Positions 11,578-23,129 are shown, counted from the first letter of the stretch. The stretch is 64,000 nucleotides of DNA from Typha latifolia (GCA_019914945.1 CM034103.1:4898001-4962000), one strand, 5' to 3'. Numbers and translations are program-made. The notes: generated by a model from the sequence alone, not told the origin.

Positions 11578-12849
11578 GTCAAACAGGTTTTGCTACAATG
11601 AATGATTAGCATGTCATATATACTCATATTGCCATTCATCACATCAAGTGATAATCCAAGAGTTGATAAACCACTTGCCTGGATTTGCTAAAATTTCTTG
11701 CGATGAGTAGCCCCCACATCACGGCTGGCTCCGGGGTGAGCGCTAGTCTCAAGGTGCTCTACGATAGAATCACTAGGTCAACACCGAAATCCTAAATTTA
11801 TAGGGTAGAGAAAAAGGAGGCAATTAATATTAATGTTGTAGATCATGATAAAGAGGAAACAGAAAATTCAATTCAATCTCTACCTAGTCTAAGAATGTGT
11901 GAGGCAAAACCCCAAAAGACCCGGCCTAACGAGCGAGATTAAACTGGCCCAAGACAGAGCTTGTCGGGCTAAGCCAAGCCAAGCCCGTAGCCGAGCACTC
12001 AGGCTGGCCCAACCTGAGGCTGGCACGATTGGGCTGGGCACAACCTAGCTCGAGCCCAAATATACGATCGAGCTGGGCACGACCTAACTCGAGCCCGACA
12101 CACTCGGGTGCATGCACAAGCGCTTGAGTTCCGGCGCGCTCGAGCTGGTCATCCCCCAACTCGAGCTCAGTAGTCCCCAGCTTAGATAAGCTGGGGCACT
12201 GCCCCAGAGGGGAGGCACCACCACCCCTCCGCCACAAACCACTACCCCCACAAGGAGTACCGAAGCCGGCAGCCAATCGCCGCCGCCCACCGAGGAAGGA
12301 GGGACGGTGAAGATGTGCAACTCAAAGCGTCGTGTCATCACTGCCTAGAAAAGAAAAGATGAGGAGAGTAGGGACTCATCGACGATGATGAGAACTTCAC
12401 CAACCCAACCACAGTAGTGATGATTACGGCGATGATCGGAAGGTTGGGGGAGAATAGTGGAAGGAGAGGGATGATGCGTTGAGTTCTCCTCAAGGAGAGG
12501 AGAGAGAGAAGGCAGCATCCTTCTGCCTGAGGTCGCCCCTCCGTGCACGCCGAAGGTGGCATGTTGGGGAGGAAGGGGGGTGGGGTAGGTGTACCCTCCT
12601 CCCTTCCCCATGGCCTAACAAAGACATTTCTTTGTTAGGCCAAATTAGGCTAAGAGAGAAGGGAGGGGGAGTGAGGATGGGAACAAGCGGGGCACATGCC
12701 CCACCCTCCATTTTTTGGGGGGTGTTATAGGAGAGTCTCAACCTATATGTTGTTTTAACCCTATTTGCTCCTAAGAAGGATAGTTTTAGAGGAATGTGTG
12801 CTAAAACTAGGCAATCAACAAAATCACTATTCACTATTGTTTTTTTTAT
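11578..12849. other. Unassigned GC-rich repeat-like DNA
   Basis: From 11926 to 12130 the words GGGCTGGGCAC, CTCGAGCCC and AACCTAG recur in a loose tandem pattern. Between 12130 and 12730 the DNA is GC-rich, with open frames on both strands that look compositional. No domain is recognisable. It resembles the GC-rich LTR blocks elsewhere in the window, but I could not align it to one. Confidence 0.4.
12612..12641. repeat. Perfect 13-bp inverted repeat with 4-nt loop
   Basis: GGCCTAACAAAGA and its exact complement TCTTTGTTAGGCC are separated by CATT. Single-stranded, this would form a stable hairpin. It is not followed by a T tract and sits in unassigned repeat-like DNA, so I assign no function. 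Confidence 0.85.
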
Positions 12850-12856
12850 CCTAAGG

Positions 12857-13012
12857 CTGGATGACTTGTTGGATAGTTAAGTAGAACGACCATTTTCAGC
12901 AGTCATCATCAAATCCAAATTTAGTCAGGTGATGAATGGACGATAATTTTGAAGACTTGTGAAGGTATTTATGAGTGGATGATGATGCCCTTTGATTATG
13001 TTACAACCTAAT
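12857..13012 (+). pseudogene. Gypsy reverse transcriptase fragment, separate lineage
   Basis: Shifted plus-strand frames give LDDLLDS, then HHQIQI, then GDEWTIILKTCEGIYEWMMMPF. This matches the RT stretch LDDLLDEL, GYHQI, GDEWKTAFKT and LYEW(L/M)VMPFGL of gypsy elements that have a DEWKTAF signature. The neighbouring family D elements read HKMAF or HKTAFWS there, so this is a scrap of a different lineage. It has at least one frameshift and in-frame stops. Confidence 0.65.
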
Positions 13013-13029
13013 TTATTAGATCATAACCT

Positions 13030-13538
13030 AGGCTGGGTCGCACCTTGTCAACCGTCAATGGTTAGATAGGTGTTGAATAAACTCTTCTTTTAGAGAGAAG
13101 AGGGAGCAGTTGTTGTAGAAGAGGGGGGAGAGAGAGAGGGGGAGGGGGAGAGGGGTGGATTTAAGAGTTAGAGGAAGCCGACTAAAGAATTGGTGTAGTA
13201 GAAGGAAGGAGGTGGGAGATAGGCACTAATGGCTAGGGTTAGAGAGACTGAGAGGCTCACTCTAGACCAATAATGATTAGGACTCGATCAGCTACTACAA
13301 TCCAAGTTGAACTCGGGTCACCATACATCTCATAACTCGACTAAAATAATTAATTGACTTGACTAGACTCGTTTAACCAAGTAACAAGTTGAGTCTATAT
13401 TTAGCAGGTATCGAAGTTCATGGCTTAACTAACAAGTCAGCTGCCAAAAAGAAATGCAAGTAATTAAACTAGATAAATAGGATCATCCCTATGAACCCAA
13501 TTAGCTGCAAATGGATCCAATCCGACTGAGTCGTATCA
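13030..13538 (-). mobile_element. 3' LTR of the left family D half-element
   Basis: The element-strand start is TGATACGACTCAG at 13538, matching TGATACGACTCGG at 18480. It is preceded on the element strand by GTGTTGGAG, the remnant of the polypurine tract. The inner part is rearranged: the TTCGAACGC cassette is missing. The rest (13040-13270) matches the downstream half of the other family D LTRs, including GGAAGGAAGGAGGTGGGAG-type words. Confidence 0.7.
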
Positions 13539-13566
13539 CTCCAACACGTTTTTGTTTGCCTTAACT

Positions 13567-14560
13567 TCAAGGTGTCAAATCTAGATAGCGGTCCATGAAG
13601 TCGAATTCAGTCATCCAAGTCACCTCATCCACTGTGCGTCCGCACCACTCCATCAAAACTTTAGTCACCAACCTGCCCTGTACTCGAGTGTGTCGCCTAG
13701 CTAGAATTCGAGTGAGAATAGGGGTACTCGACTCAGCTTCGGACTCCTCTAGATCATCCCCTACTAGCTCAGGTGGAACAGCTCTAACCGATTGGGTTGG
13801 AGCTCGAGCCTTAAGGCTCGAGACATGGAAAATAGGATGGATCCACGCCTCCTCAGGTAGGTCTAGTCGGTACGCCACGGGTCCAATTCGCTCGATCACC
13901 TAGTAGGGTCCATAGAATTTAGGAGCCAATTTATGGTCAAAGATAGGTCTAACCAAGCTTTGCCCATATGGTTAGAGCTTGATGTAGACCTAATCCCCAA
14001 CCACAAATGACCTCTATTGGTGCCTCTGATTATAGACCTGCTTCATTTGATTTTGGGCAGCCACTAGGTGCAACTTGAGTCTCCTTAACACTTCATCTCA
14101 GTCTTACAAAATAGCATCCATCCTAGTTTGGTCGGCTAGGGTTGATGCCAAATAGGTGCATAGGGTCAGGAGAGGTCGGCCATAGATGGCCTCAAACAGG
14201 GTCATGCCAATGGCCGAATGGAAGGTCGAATTATGACTATTCCGCCCATGGCAAATAGGCTAACTGTCGTCGCGGTAGCTCGCCCACAAAGCACCGCAAG
14301 TATTGCTCCAAGCATCGGTTTAGCACTTCAGTTTGCCCGTCAACTTCAGGATGATATCTCGAACTCATATGAAAGGTAGTCCCTTTAAAAGTGAAGTATT
14401 TTTGCCAAAATTGAATCAGAAAAATAGGGTCATAATCTGAAACAATCAATTTTGACATATCATGCATTTTAGCCACATTGCGGACATAAATCTTCACAAT
14501 TTACTTTATCGTGTAGGGATGCGCCAAGGCCAAAAAATGTGCATAATTGCTGAGGCGACT
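13567..14560 (-). pseudogene. Gypsy integrase-chromodomain relic, left half-element
   Basis: On the minus strand the order is a VDRLSNYAHF-type stretch (about 14510-14560, shifted), IVSDYDPIFLIQFWQKYF, HPEVDGQTEVLNR, then PVAYRLDLP and [11 protein letters not shown] chromodomain tail follows, with VLMEWCGRTVDEVTWM and FDFMDRYLDLTP, ending at 13567. This is the 3' end of a Ty3/gypsy chromovirus pol. Integrase inserts the cDNA, and the chromodomain is thought to guide it to particular chromatin. The right half-element at 18266-18451 ends with nearly the same peptide. Stops and frameshifts show it is dead. Confidence 0.8.
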
Positions 14561-14880
14561 CGACCTATCAAGAGGAGTTTGAAAGAATTAGTAATCGAGT
14601 CCATAGGTGGTCGGACTTTGCTCTCAAAAGTACTTTCGTCTCCAAGCTTCAGTGTGATATCCAAGCGAAAGTCAAGGCAACTTGATTTACTACCTTGTTG
14701 GAAGTCTTCTCAGGAGCTCAAATGATGTAAGAGAAGATACAGGAGTTAAAGGCAACACACCATCCAGTGTGGAGCACTCTACCCGCGCTCCAACCCTAGA
14801 CCACCGATATCGAGTGTGGCGCATTCGGGGTGGGTTCGGCCAAACCCCAATCGGCCAACCCACAATGGACAGCCCCTAAC
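14561..14880. other. Junction between two outward-facing gypsy halves
   Basis: To the left the integrase reads on minus; to the right the gag knuckle and pol read on plus. The stretch between does not continue either reading frame clearly. On the plus strand it may be degraded gag upstream of the zinc knuckle. The exact breakpoint cannot be placed by eye. Confidence 0.5.
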
Positions 14881-14939
14881 CTTAGGGGACAGCCAAGGAT
14901 GATGGGTCGACACCTCACACTAGTGGAGATAGAAGATCG

Positions 14940-15660
14940 GTGCTCGAAAGACCTATGCTTTTATTGTGATGAGCGCTTTGTGCCGAGCCACAAATGCACC
15001 AAATGACCTGTTGCCATCATGCTCATGGAGGAGATGATTGAGGATGATCCCATAGAAGATCTAGAGGTGCAGCAAGAGGAGGAAGGGGACCGGACCAAAG
15101 AGGACAACCCGCTTGATGTCCACGTCGAGCTCTCCCTTCATTCTTTCACCGACGAGATGACTCTGAAAACTCTTTAGGTCAAAGGTACGATCAAAAAGAA
15201 TAAAGTCCTAATTCTTATTGATTCAGGAAGTACCCGTAATTTTGTGGATTCTCGGATAGTGAGGTGTTTGAGATTAGAGTCGAAGCCTTCCAACAGCTTC
15301 GATGTAGCTATCGGTGATGGCACCATGTTGAGAATGGAAGGCATATGCCGCAAGGTCCAGCTGCAAATTCAGGGCCATGTCTATTGAATTGATCTATATC
15401 CGTTGGCTCTACAAGGGGCCGACTTGGTGCTCGGGGTGCAATGGCTTCGAGATCTTGGACCGGTCACCTTTGACTTCACCACCATAGTGATGGAGTTCAA
15501 CCATGAAGACCAACCGATCCAACTACTAGCCGCATCAAGCAAAGAAGCCAAGAGCGCATTGTAGTCCCTAGAAGGGTTGCCGAAACCCAGGTGCCGTAGG
15601 TACCTCATGCAACTCATTGAAGGGGCTAAAGACATGGATGATCCAACGCACTTACCCGCT
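14940..15660 (+). pseudogene. Gypsy gag zinc knuckle and aspartic protease relic
   Basis: The knuckle reads CFYCDERFVPSHKC (about 14955-14996). An acidic linker follows, and then the protease motif LILIDSGSTRNFVDS (about 15212-15256) with GADLVLGVQWLRDLGPVTFDF (15418-15474), the usual second half of retroviral-type aspartic proteases. DSGS stands for the catalytic DTGS. In-frame stops occur, for example before the VKGTIKKNK stretch and at VY*IDLYPLAL. Confidence 0.8.
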
Positions 15661-15699
15661 GACTTAAAGGTTATTTTGTAGGAATTTGAAGATGTATTC

Positions 15700-17020
15700 C
15701 AGCAGCTATATGGATTTCCTCCACCTAGGATGCAAGATCATCGTATCGAGATTATACTCGGGGCGAGTCCAATAAATGTTAGACCATACCGTTACCCGTT
15801 CATTCAAAAGGAGGTTATAATGAAGATGGTCTAAGAGATGTCTAGCGGGGTGATAAGACCAAGTCGAAGCGCCTATTCTTCACCGATCTTGCTTGTGCGA
15901 AAGAAGGACGGATCATAGCGGTTTTGCATGGACTACCGAGCTCTTAATTCCATCACCGTCAAGGACGGTATCCCATATCGGTAATCAAAGAGTTGCTGGA
16001 TAAATTGGCAGGTGCATGCTACTTTTCAAAGCTTGATTTGAGGGCGGGGTACCATCAAATCAAAGTGGAATCGTCTAATGTACACAAGATGGGCATTACG
16101 AGTTCCTCGTGATGCCCTTTAGTCTTACCAAAGCTTCCGCCACCTTTCAGAGTTTAATGAATGACATCTTTTGGCCTCATTTGAGGCAATTTGTGCTAAT
16201 ATTCTGTGATGACATATTAGTATACAGCCGCACGTGGGAGGAGTACATGCGACATCTTCGGATGGTACTTTGCCTATTACGGCAACACAAATTGAAGGCC
16301 AATGACTCCAAGTGTTTATGGGGCAGCGAAGGGTCAACTACATGGGCCACGCCATATCTAAAAATGTTGTGGAGGCTGACCCTAAGAAGATTCAAAGCAT
16401 GGTGGAATGGCCGCTGCCCAAGACTACCAAGGAGCTACGCGGCTTTCTCAGCTTAACCGGCTACTACCGTCAGGTTGTGGCAAACTGTGGCAAGGTTGCG
16501 GGCTCCCCTCACGGCCTTGCTGTGGAAATGTGCATTCACTTGGACGGACAAAGCAAGGGAAGCATTCAAAGCCATAAAGAAAGAGATGATCTTAGCACCG
16601 GTCCTTGCTTTAGCCGATTTCACTAAACCGTTCACCATTGAGTGCAACGCGTCATGAGTCAGCATTGGGGCTGTTTTGATGTAAGAAGGCAGACCCATGG
16701 CTTACATGAGCAAAGCTCTTTCAGAGCATTCACAGCTGCTATCCAGTTATGAAAAAGAGATGCTCACCAAGTGGAGGCCTTATCTCATCGAGCGTCGCTT
16801 CACGATCCGCATCGATCAAAGGAGTTTGCCATACTTCTTTGGGCAGCGCATACACACACCAGCCCAGCAAAGATGTGTGTCCAAGCTACTTGGATATGAC
16901 TACGACTTGGTGTACAAAAGAGGGATCAAAAATAGCGTCGCCAATGCCTTATCAAAGCATCCAAATCCAGCCGAGTTGGCAACAATTTTGACGCCAGTTT
17001 TTTTTTTTTTCAGTAGCTGC
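15700..17020 (+). pseudogene. Gypsy reverse transcriptase and RNase H relic
   Basis: RT blocks are recognisable in changing frames: NVRPYRYPF (about 15778), [42 protein letters not shown] and the catalytic [12 protein letters not shown] (about 16197-16230, with FCDD for the usual YxDD). [10 protein letters not shown] then leads to RNase H, with YEKEMLTKWRPYLI and RRFTIRIDQRSLPYF, ending DYDLVYKRGIKNSVANALSKHP at about 16973. Frameshifts lie near 15975, 16095 and 16340. A poly-T run (16999-17010) follows the RNase H end. Confidence 0.85.
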
Positions 17021-17049
17021 GGGAGGCTTACAAAAAGGATTCGGGCACC

Positions 17050-18451
17050 ATGAGGATATTGGATGACATTGCTATAGATCCCAGCAGAATGCAAGGAGTT
17101 TTGTTGAAGGATGAACTCATAGTGGACCATGGCAAGATAATCGTTCCAGTTGATCGCCGCTTGCGCATAGAGTTGGTGCACCACTTCCATGACACCCCTA
17201 TGGCTGGACATGAAGGGGTGTTGCACATATATAAACGACTAAACTAAAGTTGCACATGGGCTGGAATGAAGAAGGATGTGCGAGCCTACGTCAAGGATTG
17301 CGAGGTGTGCCAAAGAGCAAAGACTGAATCGGCTAAACTCACCAGCTTGCTTCAACCGCTTCTAATTCCCAAGCAGGTTTGGGAGGACGTCGCCATAGAC
17401 TTCGTTAACGGTCTACCTAAGGCTAGAGGTCATTCGGTGATCATGGTGGTGGTGGATCGCCTCAGCAAGTATGCACACTTTTTGTCCTTAACACATTGCT
17501 ACGCGGCAAAGAAGGTTGCAGAGGTTTATGTGCGCGACGTGGCCAAGATGCATGGTTTGCCGAAGTCGATTGTTTCAGATCATGATCTTATATTTGTGAG
17601 TCAATTTTGGCAGGAATTTTTTGCTCTCCGAGGAGTACCTTCCATATGAGTTCAGCCTATCATCCTTAAACGGACGGCCAATCCGAGGTGCTGAACCGAT
17701 ACTTGGAGCAATACTTGCGGTGCTTTGTCGGTGAGCGACCGTGATAGTGGCTGTCTTATTTGCCCTAGGCAGAATGGTCATACAACACGACCTTCCATTT
17801 AGCCATTGGCATGACTCTGTTCGAGACCATCTATGGTCAGCTGCCTTCGACCTTGCACACATACCTAGCATCGGCCCGAGCTGACCAAATCGAGGTAGAT
17901 GCAGTTTTGCAAGATCGAGATGAGGTGTTAAGGAGACTCAAGATGCACCTAGCGGCTGCCCAGAACCGAATGAAGCAAGTCTATGACCAACGGCACCAAG
18001 AGAGGTCATTCTCGATTAGGGATTGAGTCTACATCAAGCTCCAACATATCGACAAAGCTCGGTTAGACCCATTCCTAATTAGAAGTTGGCTCCAAAATTC
18101 TATGGACCTTATCAGGTGATTGAGCAGATTGGACTCGTGGCATACTGTCTAGACTTACCCGAGGAGGCACGGATACATCCAATTTTTCATGTCTCAAGCC
18201 TTAAGGCTTGAGTTCCTCCTGCCGAGCCAATTGGAGTTGTTCCACCCGAACCAATAAGGACTAATTTGGATGAGTCAGAAGCCGAACTAAGTACCCTTAT
18301 TCCAGTTCGGATCCTAGCCAGACGACGCACTCGAGTCCAGGACGAGTGGGTGATTGTGATTTTGGTGGAGTGGTGCGGACGCAAAGTGGATGAGGCGACT
18401 TGGATGCCCGAATCCGACTTCATGGATCGATATCCAGATTTGACACCTTGA
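17050..18451 (+). pseudogene. Gypsy integrase with C-terminal chromodomain, relic
   Basis: The HHCC zinc finger is seen as HHFHDTPMAGHEG and later CEVCQRAK. The catalytic core has VAIDFVNGLP, VVVDRLSKYAHF and IVSDHDLIF; after a frameshift near 17650 the glutamate is in QSEVLNRYLEQYLRCF. The GPY/F-type region has [11 protein letters not shown] and [10 protein letters not shown]. The chromodomain at 18266-18451 includes ILARRRTRVQ, VILVEWCGRKVDEATWMPES and DFMDRYPDLTP, then a stop. A stop after KRLN (17245) and others make it inactive. Confidence 0.85.
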
Positions 18452-18479
18452 GGGCAAGGTGAACAGAAGCGTAGTGGAG

Positions 18480-19290
18480 TGATACGACTCGGTCAGATTG
18501 GATCCACTCGCGACATTGGGTTCATTGGGATGAGCCTATTTATCTAGTTTGATTTTTGCTTGAGAAAATAAGGCTTTTTGCCGGGGGGCGTTCGAACGCT
18601 AGGGACCGAATTTGAACGGGCCGTGCGAATGCCTGCACGCATTCACAAAAATAGAGAATGGGATTTGCGTGTTCGAACGTGACCGTTCGAATGCCTGCAC
18701 GCATTCGCAACAATAGAGGAGGTATTTGTGCGTTCAAACGCGATTAGGCACGTTCGAACGCACCGCGGCGAGAATTGATGGTTTATTAGGGTTTTAATTT
18801 TATTGTTGGGGTCAAAAGGGTGAGCCTCTAAAAATATGTGGAGGAAACCATAATTGAAGTTTATTTGATAATTGAATCGGCATTGTTGTTCATATCTCCT
18901 TCCTTCTTGCTCTAGCCATTAGCGCTCTCTCCCACCTCCTTTCTTCCACCACCTAAGTCCTTGGTTATTAGCTTCCTCTAACTCCTAATCCCCCTCTTCT
19001 ACAGTAACTTCTCCTCCTTCACACCAAAAGAGTTCTCCTAGCACCTATCTAGCCATTGAAGGGCTAACAAGCTAGGGTTCATCCAAACTTCGGTCACTGT
19101 TCGACCGATATATCAAGATCTAGTCATCCAAACCTTACGATCTTTGATTTGTTGAAAAGCCCTCTTCAAGGTGACATCATATCCAAAATTCAGCAAAATC
19201 CAACGGCTAGATCCTCCGAAGTTCCCTTCGAAGGTCACATTCTCAAACTGGCCCAGAACCGTTACGGATCAAATCAAGCCGGTTCGTAAA
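18480..19290 (+). mobile_element. 3' LTR, family D
   Basis: It begins TGATACGACTC directly after the polypurine tract. A TTCGAACGC cassette lies at 18586-18770, with GCGTTCGAACGC, CATTCGCAACAATAGAG and repeats. It is followed by a TATA-like CTCTAAAAATATGTGGAGG at about 18825-18843. The downstream half is pyrimidine-rich. The 3' boundary is uncertain because no intact 5' LTR exists for comparison. Confidence 0.7.
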
Positions 19291-19855
19291 AAATTATTTT
19301 TAAAGAATGTATTCTATTATCTGTGATAAGATTTTTATGGACTATTTTACTTTTATTTTAAATAAAAGAAAAAGAAAAAAGTTAGAGTAAGATGATCAGT
19401 TGGATATTTTCAATATTTGAGAGGGTCAAAATGTCACAAAAATAAATAACAAAGATGTAAAAACGGCCTTTAATTAAAGGATCTATGTTTAATTAACCCT
19501 AGATTTTAACCAACACCACCGTAAGTTTTTTCTTTAAGTGGTTACGCTAATAAGCAACATTACCTCCTCTGTCTGCGAATAGTTGAATTGACCACGTAAA
19601 ACTGGGCAAAGCCCGTATTTTTTTTTTCTTTTCGTTTTTGAGGTAAATCCCAGTCTTTAATCCAAGCCATCATTACCAGGATGACTCTAGTGTCTTGTCT
19701 TCAACCCATTTATCTATATACTTGTTGTCTATTTCTATGCCGGCCAAACTGAATGAAGGCTGTAATTCTGCCTATTTAACTCCCAAGTTGACAAAGTAAA
19801 CGAGCAGTAAACTTCTATATACTTGTACCCTCTTCCCTTTCATGCATGGAACACC
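19291..19855. other. AT-rich spacer
   Basis: No gene or element is recognised. A CTATTTAACTCCC box at about 19769-19781 could serve as a TATA element for the doubtful ORF that follows. Confidence 0.4.
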
Positions 19856-20161
19856 ATGATGCAAGGAGATCACTTCCAGTCCCATGCTGCTCTTGGCTTC
19901 ATCCAACTCATTGATCATTTGAACTTTAACATACCACTGCAACTGCTTGATGATCATTACCCGGTAGTCGGCGCTGATCTCTCCAAAATCGTCAATCAAG
20001 TTAACGACTTTGTCTCCGTCGACGACGACGACAGAGCACCATCGACGACCAGCGATAACTTTGCAGGCCCACTGGAGAAGTTCCGACCCCGAAAGTCTCA
20101 AAGAAGAGATCACTACAAAGCCAGCACCACATTAGCCAAAAAACAGAGCAGCATGGCATGA
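19856..20161 (+). CDS. Hypothetical 101-aa ORF, doubtful
   Basis: An ATG at 19856 opens a frame of 101 codons to a TGA at 20159-20161. The middle is rich in Asp (VSVDDDD) and the C-terminus is basic. I recognise no domain, signal peptide or membrane segment. Composition is more exon-like than the surrounding AT-rich DNA, and a TATA-like box lies about 85 bp upstream, so a small gene or one exon of a decayed gene is possible. The minus strand is also open over the same span (19772-20113), which weakens the case. Confidence 0.25.
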   Translation: MMQGDHFQSHAALGFIQLIDHLNFNIPLQLLDDHYPVVGADLSKIVNQVNDFVSVDDDDRAPSTTSDNFAGPLEKFRPRKSQRRDHYKASTTLAKKQSSMA

Positions 20162-20639
20162 GCACAACCTAACAGACGCCAATAGAATCCTCATTGAGCT
20201 AACCAAGTAGCCTCACCTTATGCTCCCTCCCCGTGCTCATAGAGTAGTAGCCTACTTCACCAAAGCAATGATTTCCAGGGTTATAAACTCCTGGCTAGGC
20301 ATTTGCCCTCGTTTGGTCATCCACAAGTGAAAATATTTAATTATCTCTAAAAAATTTATTTCACTTAGAATGATAACAGATAATTAAAATATGAAACACA
20401 AGGTACAATCAAACACAAGAATTTTAACGTGAAAAAATCTCTTATCAACCAAGGTAAAAAAACTACGAATCTCTTCTATGAGATCAAACTAAGCACTATA
20501 AACATAATGGTTATAAAACACTTATAACCCGATTGTTAGTTTCCACAATCATCTTGATGATGTTTTGCTTAACTCTCCCTCAATGCACCACTTTTCATGC
20601 TTGGTACCCAACCTTAAGCTTGCCTCTCTAACCCTTAAG
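20162..20639. other. AT-rich spacer
   Basis: No gene or element is recognised between the doubtful ORF and the satellite array. Confidence 0.5.
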
Positions 20640-22420
20640 ACAATGTCGAATTGAATCTTCAATATAGTGGATCGATACTATTTTAAATGTATTGGAACCT
20701 TATTCAGTCCTCTACACTTCATCTCTAATGAATAACTTCAAATTCAACCATTTTAGAGGCTGAAATTTCATTGACATCGGTACCTACATAAGTCAACAAA
20801 TAGTTAAGTAGGTGAATAGTGTTATTTACTTCTTTGCTCATATCTTTTCATATGAACTTTGATTAATGATATTTTATATGTAGTGAAAAGTTTATTCAGT
20901 TCTCTACAACTTTATTTCTAATAAGTATTTTCAAATTCGAATAATTCAAAGATTTAAAACTTAAATTTGTTACTTTAAATAATAAAATTATTTTTTATTT
21001 ACTCTTTTTATCATATCTTATATGAATTTCAATTGATGTTATTGTATATACGTTGGAATGGTTATTTAATCCTATACAAGTTCATCTCTAATGAGTATCT
21101 TTAAATTTAGCTATTTTGGAGACTTTATACCTATGTAAGTTGACTGATGGTTACGTAAGTGAATTGTATTACCTACATTAGTGAATAGTTATATTCAATC
21201 TTTTCTTCATACTTTTTCATATGATCTCTAATCAATATTATAGAATATATGTTGAAAAGCTTGTTCAATCTTCTATAACTTTATCTCTATTGAGTAGTTT
21301 CAAATTCGACCAGTTTAAAGATTTAAAATTAAATTTACCTATTTAAATAATAAATTATCTTTATTCACTATTTTGTAATATCTTTCTTATATGACATCTA
21401 GTCAACATTATTTGATATATGTTGAAAATCTTATTTAGTCTTTTACAACTTCACGTGTAATGAATATATTAAAATTCAATTATTTTGGAGTCTTAAAATT
21501 TACTTACATAAGTCAAAATATAGATACATAGGTGAATAGTATTACCTACGTAGGTGAATAGTATTATTCATTATTTTGCTCATATATTTTTTCATATGAG
21601 CTCTGATTGGCGATATTTTATAAGCATTGGAAAGTTTATTTAATCCTCTACAACTTCATCTCTAATAAGTATATTCGATTTGACTGGATTGGAGGTTTAA
21701 AATTTTAATTTGCTAATTTGAATAATAAAATTATTTTTTCATTCACTCTTTTTATCATATCTTTCCCATATATCCTCCTATCGATGTTATTTTATATGCG
21801 TTGAAAAAGCTTATTTAGTTCTATACAACTTTATTTTTAATAAGTATCTTCATCTTCGATTATTTTGGAGGTTTAAAATTCACTTACATTGGTACAGATA
21901 TAAGTCATCAAATAGTTAAGTGAACTATATTATCTATGTAGGTGAATATTGTTATTCATTATTTTGTGATTTTTTTATATGAACTCTAATCAATGATATT
22001 TAATATTCGTTGAAAATCTTATTCAGTTATCTACATCTTCATTTCTAATGAGTATTTTTAAATTCGACCGGTTCGAAGGTTTAAAATTAAAATTTGCCAA
22101 TTTAAATAATAAAATTATCTTATATTCACTCTTTTTATCATATTTTTATCATATGATATCATATTAATATTATTTTATATGTGATGAAAAAATTATTTAG
22201 TCGTCTACAATTTTATCTCTCATGAGTATTTTCAAATTTAATAATTAAAATAATAAAATTAATTTTATTTTACTTGTTTATTTATATATTTTTTCATAAG
22301 AACTCCAATCAGAATTATTTTATGTGCGTTGTAAAGCATATTCAATTACCTAAAATTTCATCGCTAATGAATATTTTCAATTTTGATCATTTTTATTCTT
22401 AAAATTTATTTAAACATTAT
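20640..22420. repeat. Degenerate satellite: alternating long and short monomers, dimer about 360-380 bp
   Basis: The phrase CTCTACAACTTCATCTCTAA followed by TGAGTATTTTCAAATTCGA recurs with changes near 20710, 20911, 21071, 21270, 21441, 21651, 21820, 22030, 22200 and 22350. Spacings alternate about 200 and 165 bp. The long monomers carry an extra segment (TTACATAAGTCAA, TAAGTAGGTGAATAGTATTACC); the short ones carry AATAATAAAATTATTTTTT. The array therefore consists of two monomer types in a higher-order dimer. It is very AT-rich and too diverged to have been recently amplified. Confidence 0.85.
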
Positions 22421-22440
22421 AACTTAAAAAATAAAACTAT

Positions 22441-22461
22441 GTTGGTCTACCGTAGACCAAC
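22441..22461. repeat. Near-perfect 21-bp palindrome
   Basis: GTTGGTCTAC and GTAGACCAAC meet with one central base. A related inverted sequence (CTACCAACATAACTTGTTGGTAG) follows at 22487-22509. Function is unknown. Confidence 0.8.
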
Positions 22462-23124
22462 GTAAGCGAATAAACTCATGTTCATCTACCAACATAACTT
22501 GTTGGTAGACTGACATAATTCTATTTTTTAAAAATTTATAAATTTAAATGAACTTTAAATGACACATCCATCTCCAAATACACATACCCCTCACGTGAGT
22601 AGATAGTTTCCAAATGACTTATTAGTCAATTTTTATACATACTATATAAGATAAAATTCAGTATTTTCACAAATAAATCAAGCTAAATGGAGTCTAAATT
22701 ATCACAGGCTGCAACAAGTCCCAAAACACATATCCATACACCTCAACAAGATAAATGTCTACATAGGGGCTATTATTGTATAACTTATTTTACAATACTA
22801 AAATAAAAAAAAAAAATATAATCAAATCTTCACCAGCTTCTCCACAGACTCGGAGTCATCTATTGATTTGAAAAATATTTTCACTAAAATGTGGTGAGCA
22901 TAAAGTCCAATTAGTATATATCTTTACACTATGAAAAATAAGATAAAGAAGGATGTCACATGGTACATATGTATGCCAACATGATCGTAGTAATGCATCT
23001 ATGCAACATATTCATGTCAATATAGTATCATTTAAGCTATCAAATTATTTATCAAACTCACACTAAGATATAGCCATAATTATCATAACATGCTAAAAGA
23101 GCTATCTACTATAAAATAATCATA
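22462..23124. other. AT-rich spacer
   Basis: No gene or mobile element is recognised. It includes the second inverted repeat at 22487-22509 and a short A tract at 22806-22816. Confidence 0.5.
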
Positions 23125-23129
23125 GGCTT

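Larger units (their letters stand above)
14881..19290 (+). mobile_element. Right family D gypsy half-element: gag end, pol and 3' LTR
   Basis: The order on plus is gag zinc knuckle, aspartic protease, RT, RNase H, integrase, chromodomain, polypurine tract (AGAAGCGTAGTGGAG, 18465-18479) and LTR from 18480. The PR-RT-RH-IN order and the C-terminal chromodomain mark a Ty3/gypsy chromovirus. The 5' LTR, primer site and most of gag are missing and are replaced by the inverted half-element to the left. Many stops interrupt the frames. Confidence 0.85.

Noticed and set aside
12612..12641. 13-bp hairpin considered as a terminator or a miRNA precursor
   Set aside because: Too short for a plant miRNA precursor, and no T tract or transcript context.
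12345..12834. Several overlapping 70-114 aa frames on both strands
   Set aside because: High GC content keeps several frames open at once; no domain, no conserved motif, and frames of both strands are equally open.
18586..18770. TTCGAA clusters considered as heat-shock elements
   Set aside because: The heat-shock consensus needs GAA and TTC units spaced by two bases in alternation; here TTC and GAA abut, so the match is not adequate.
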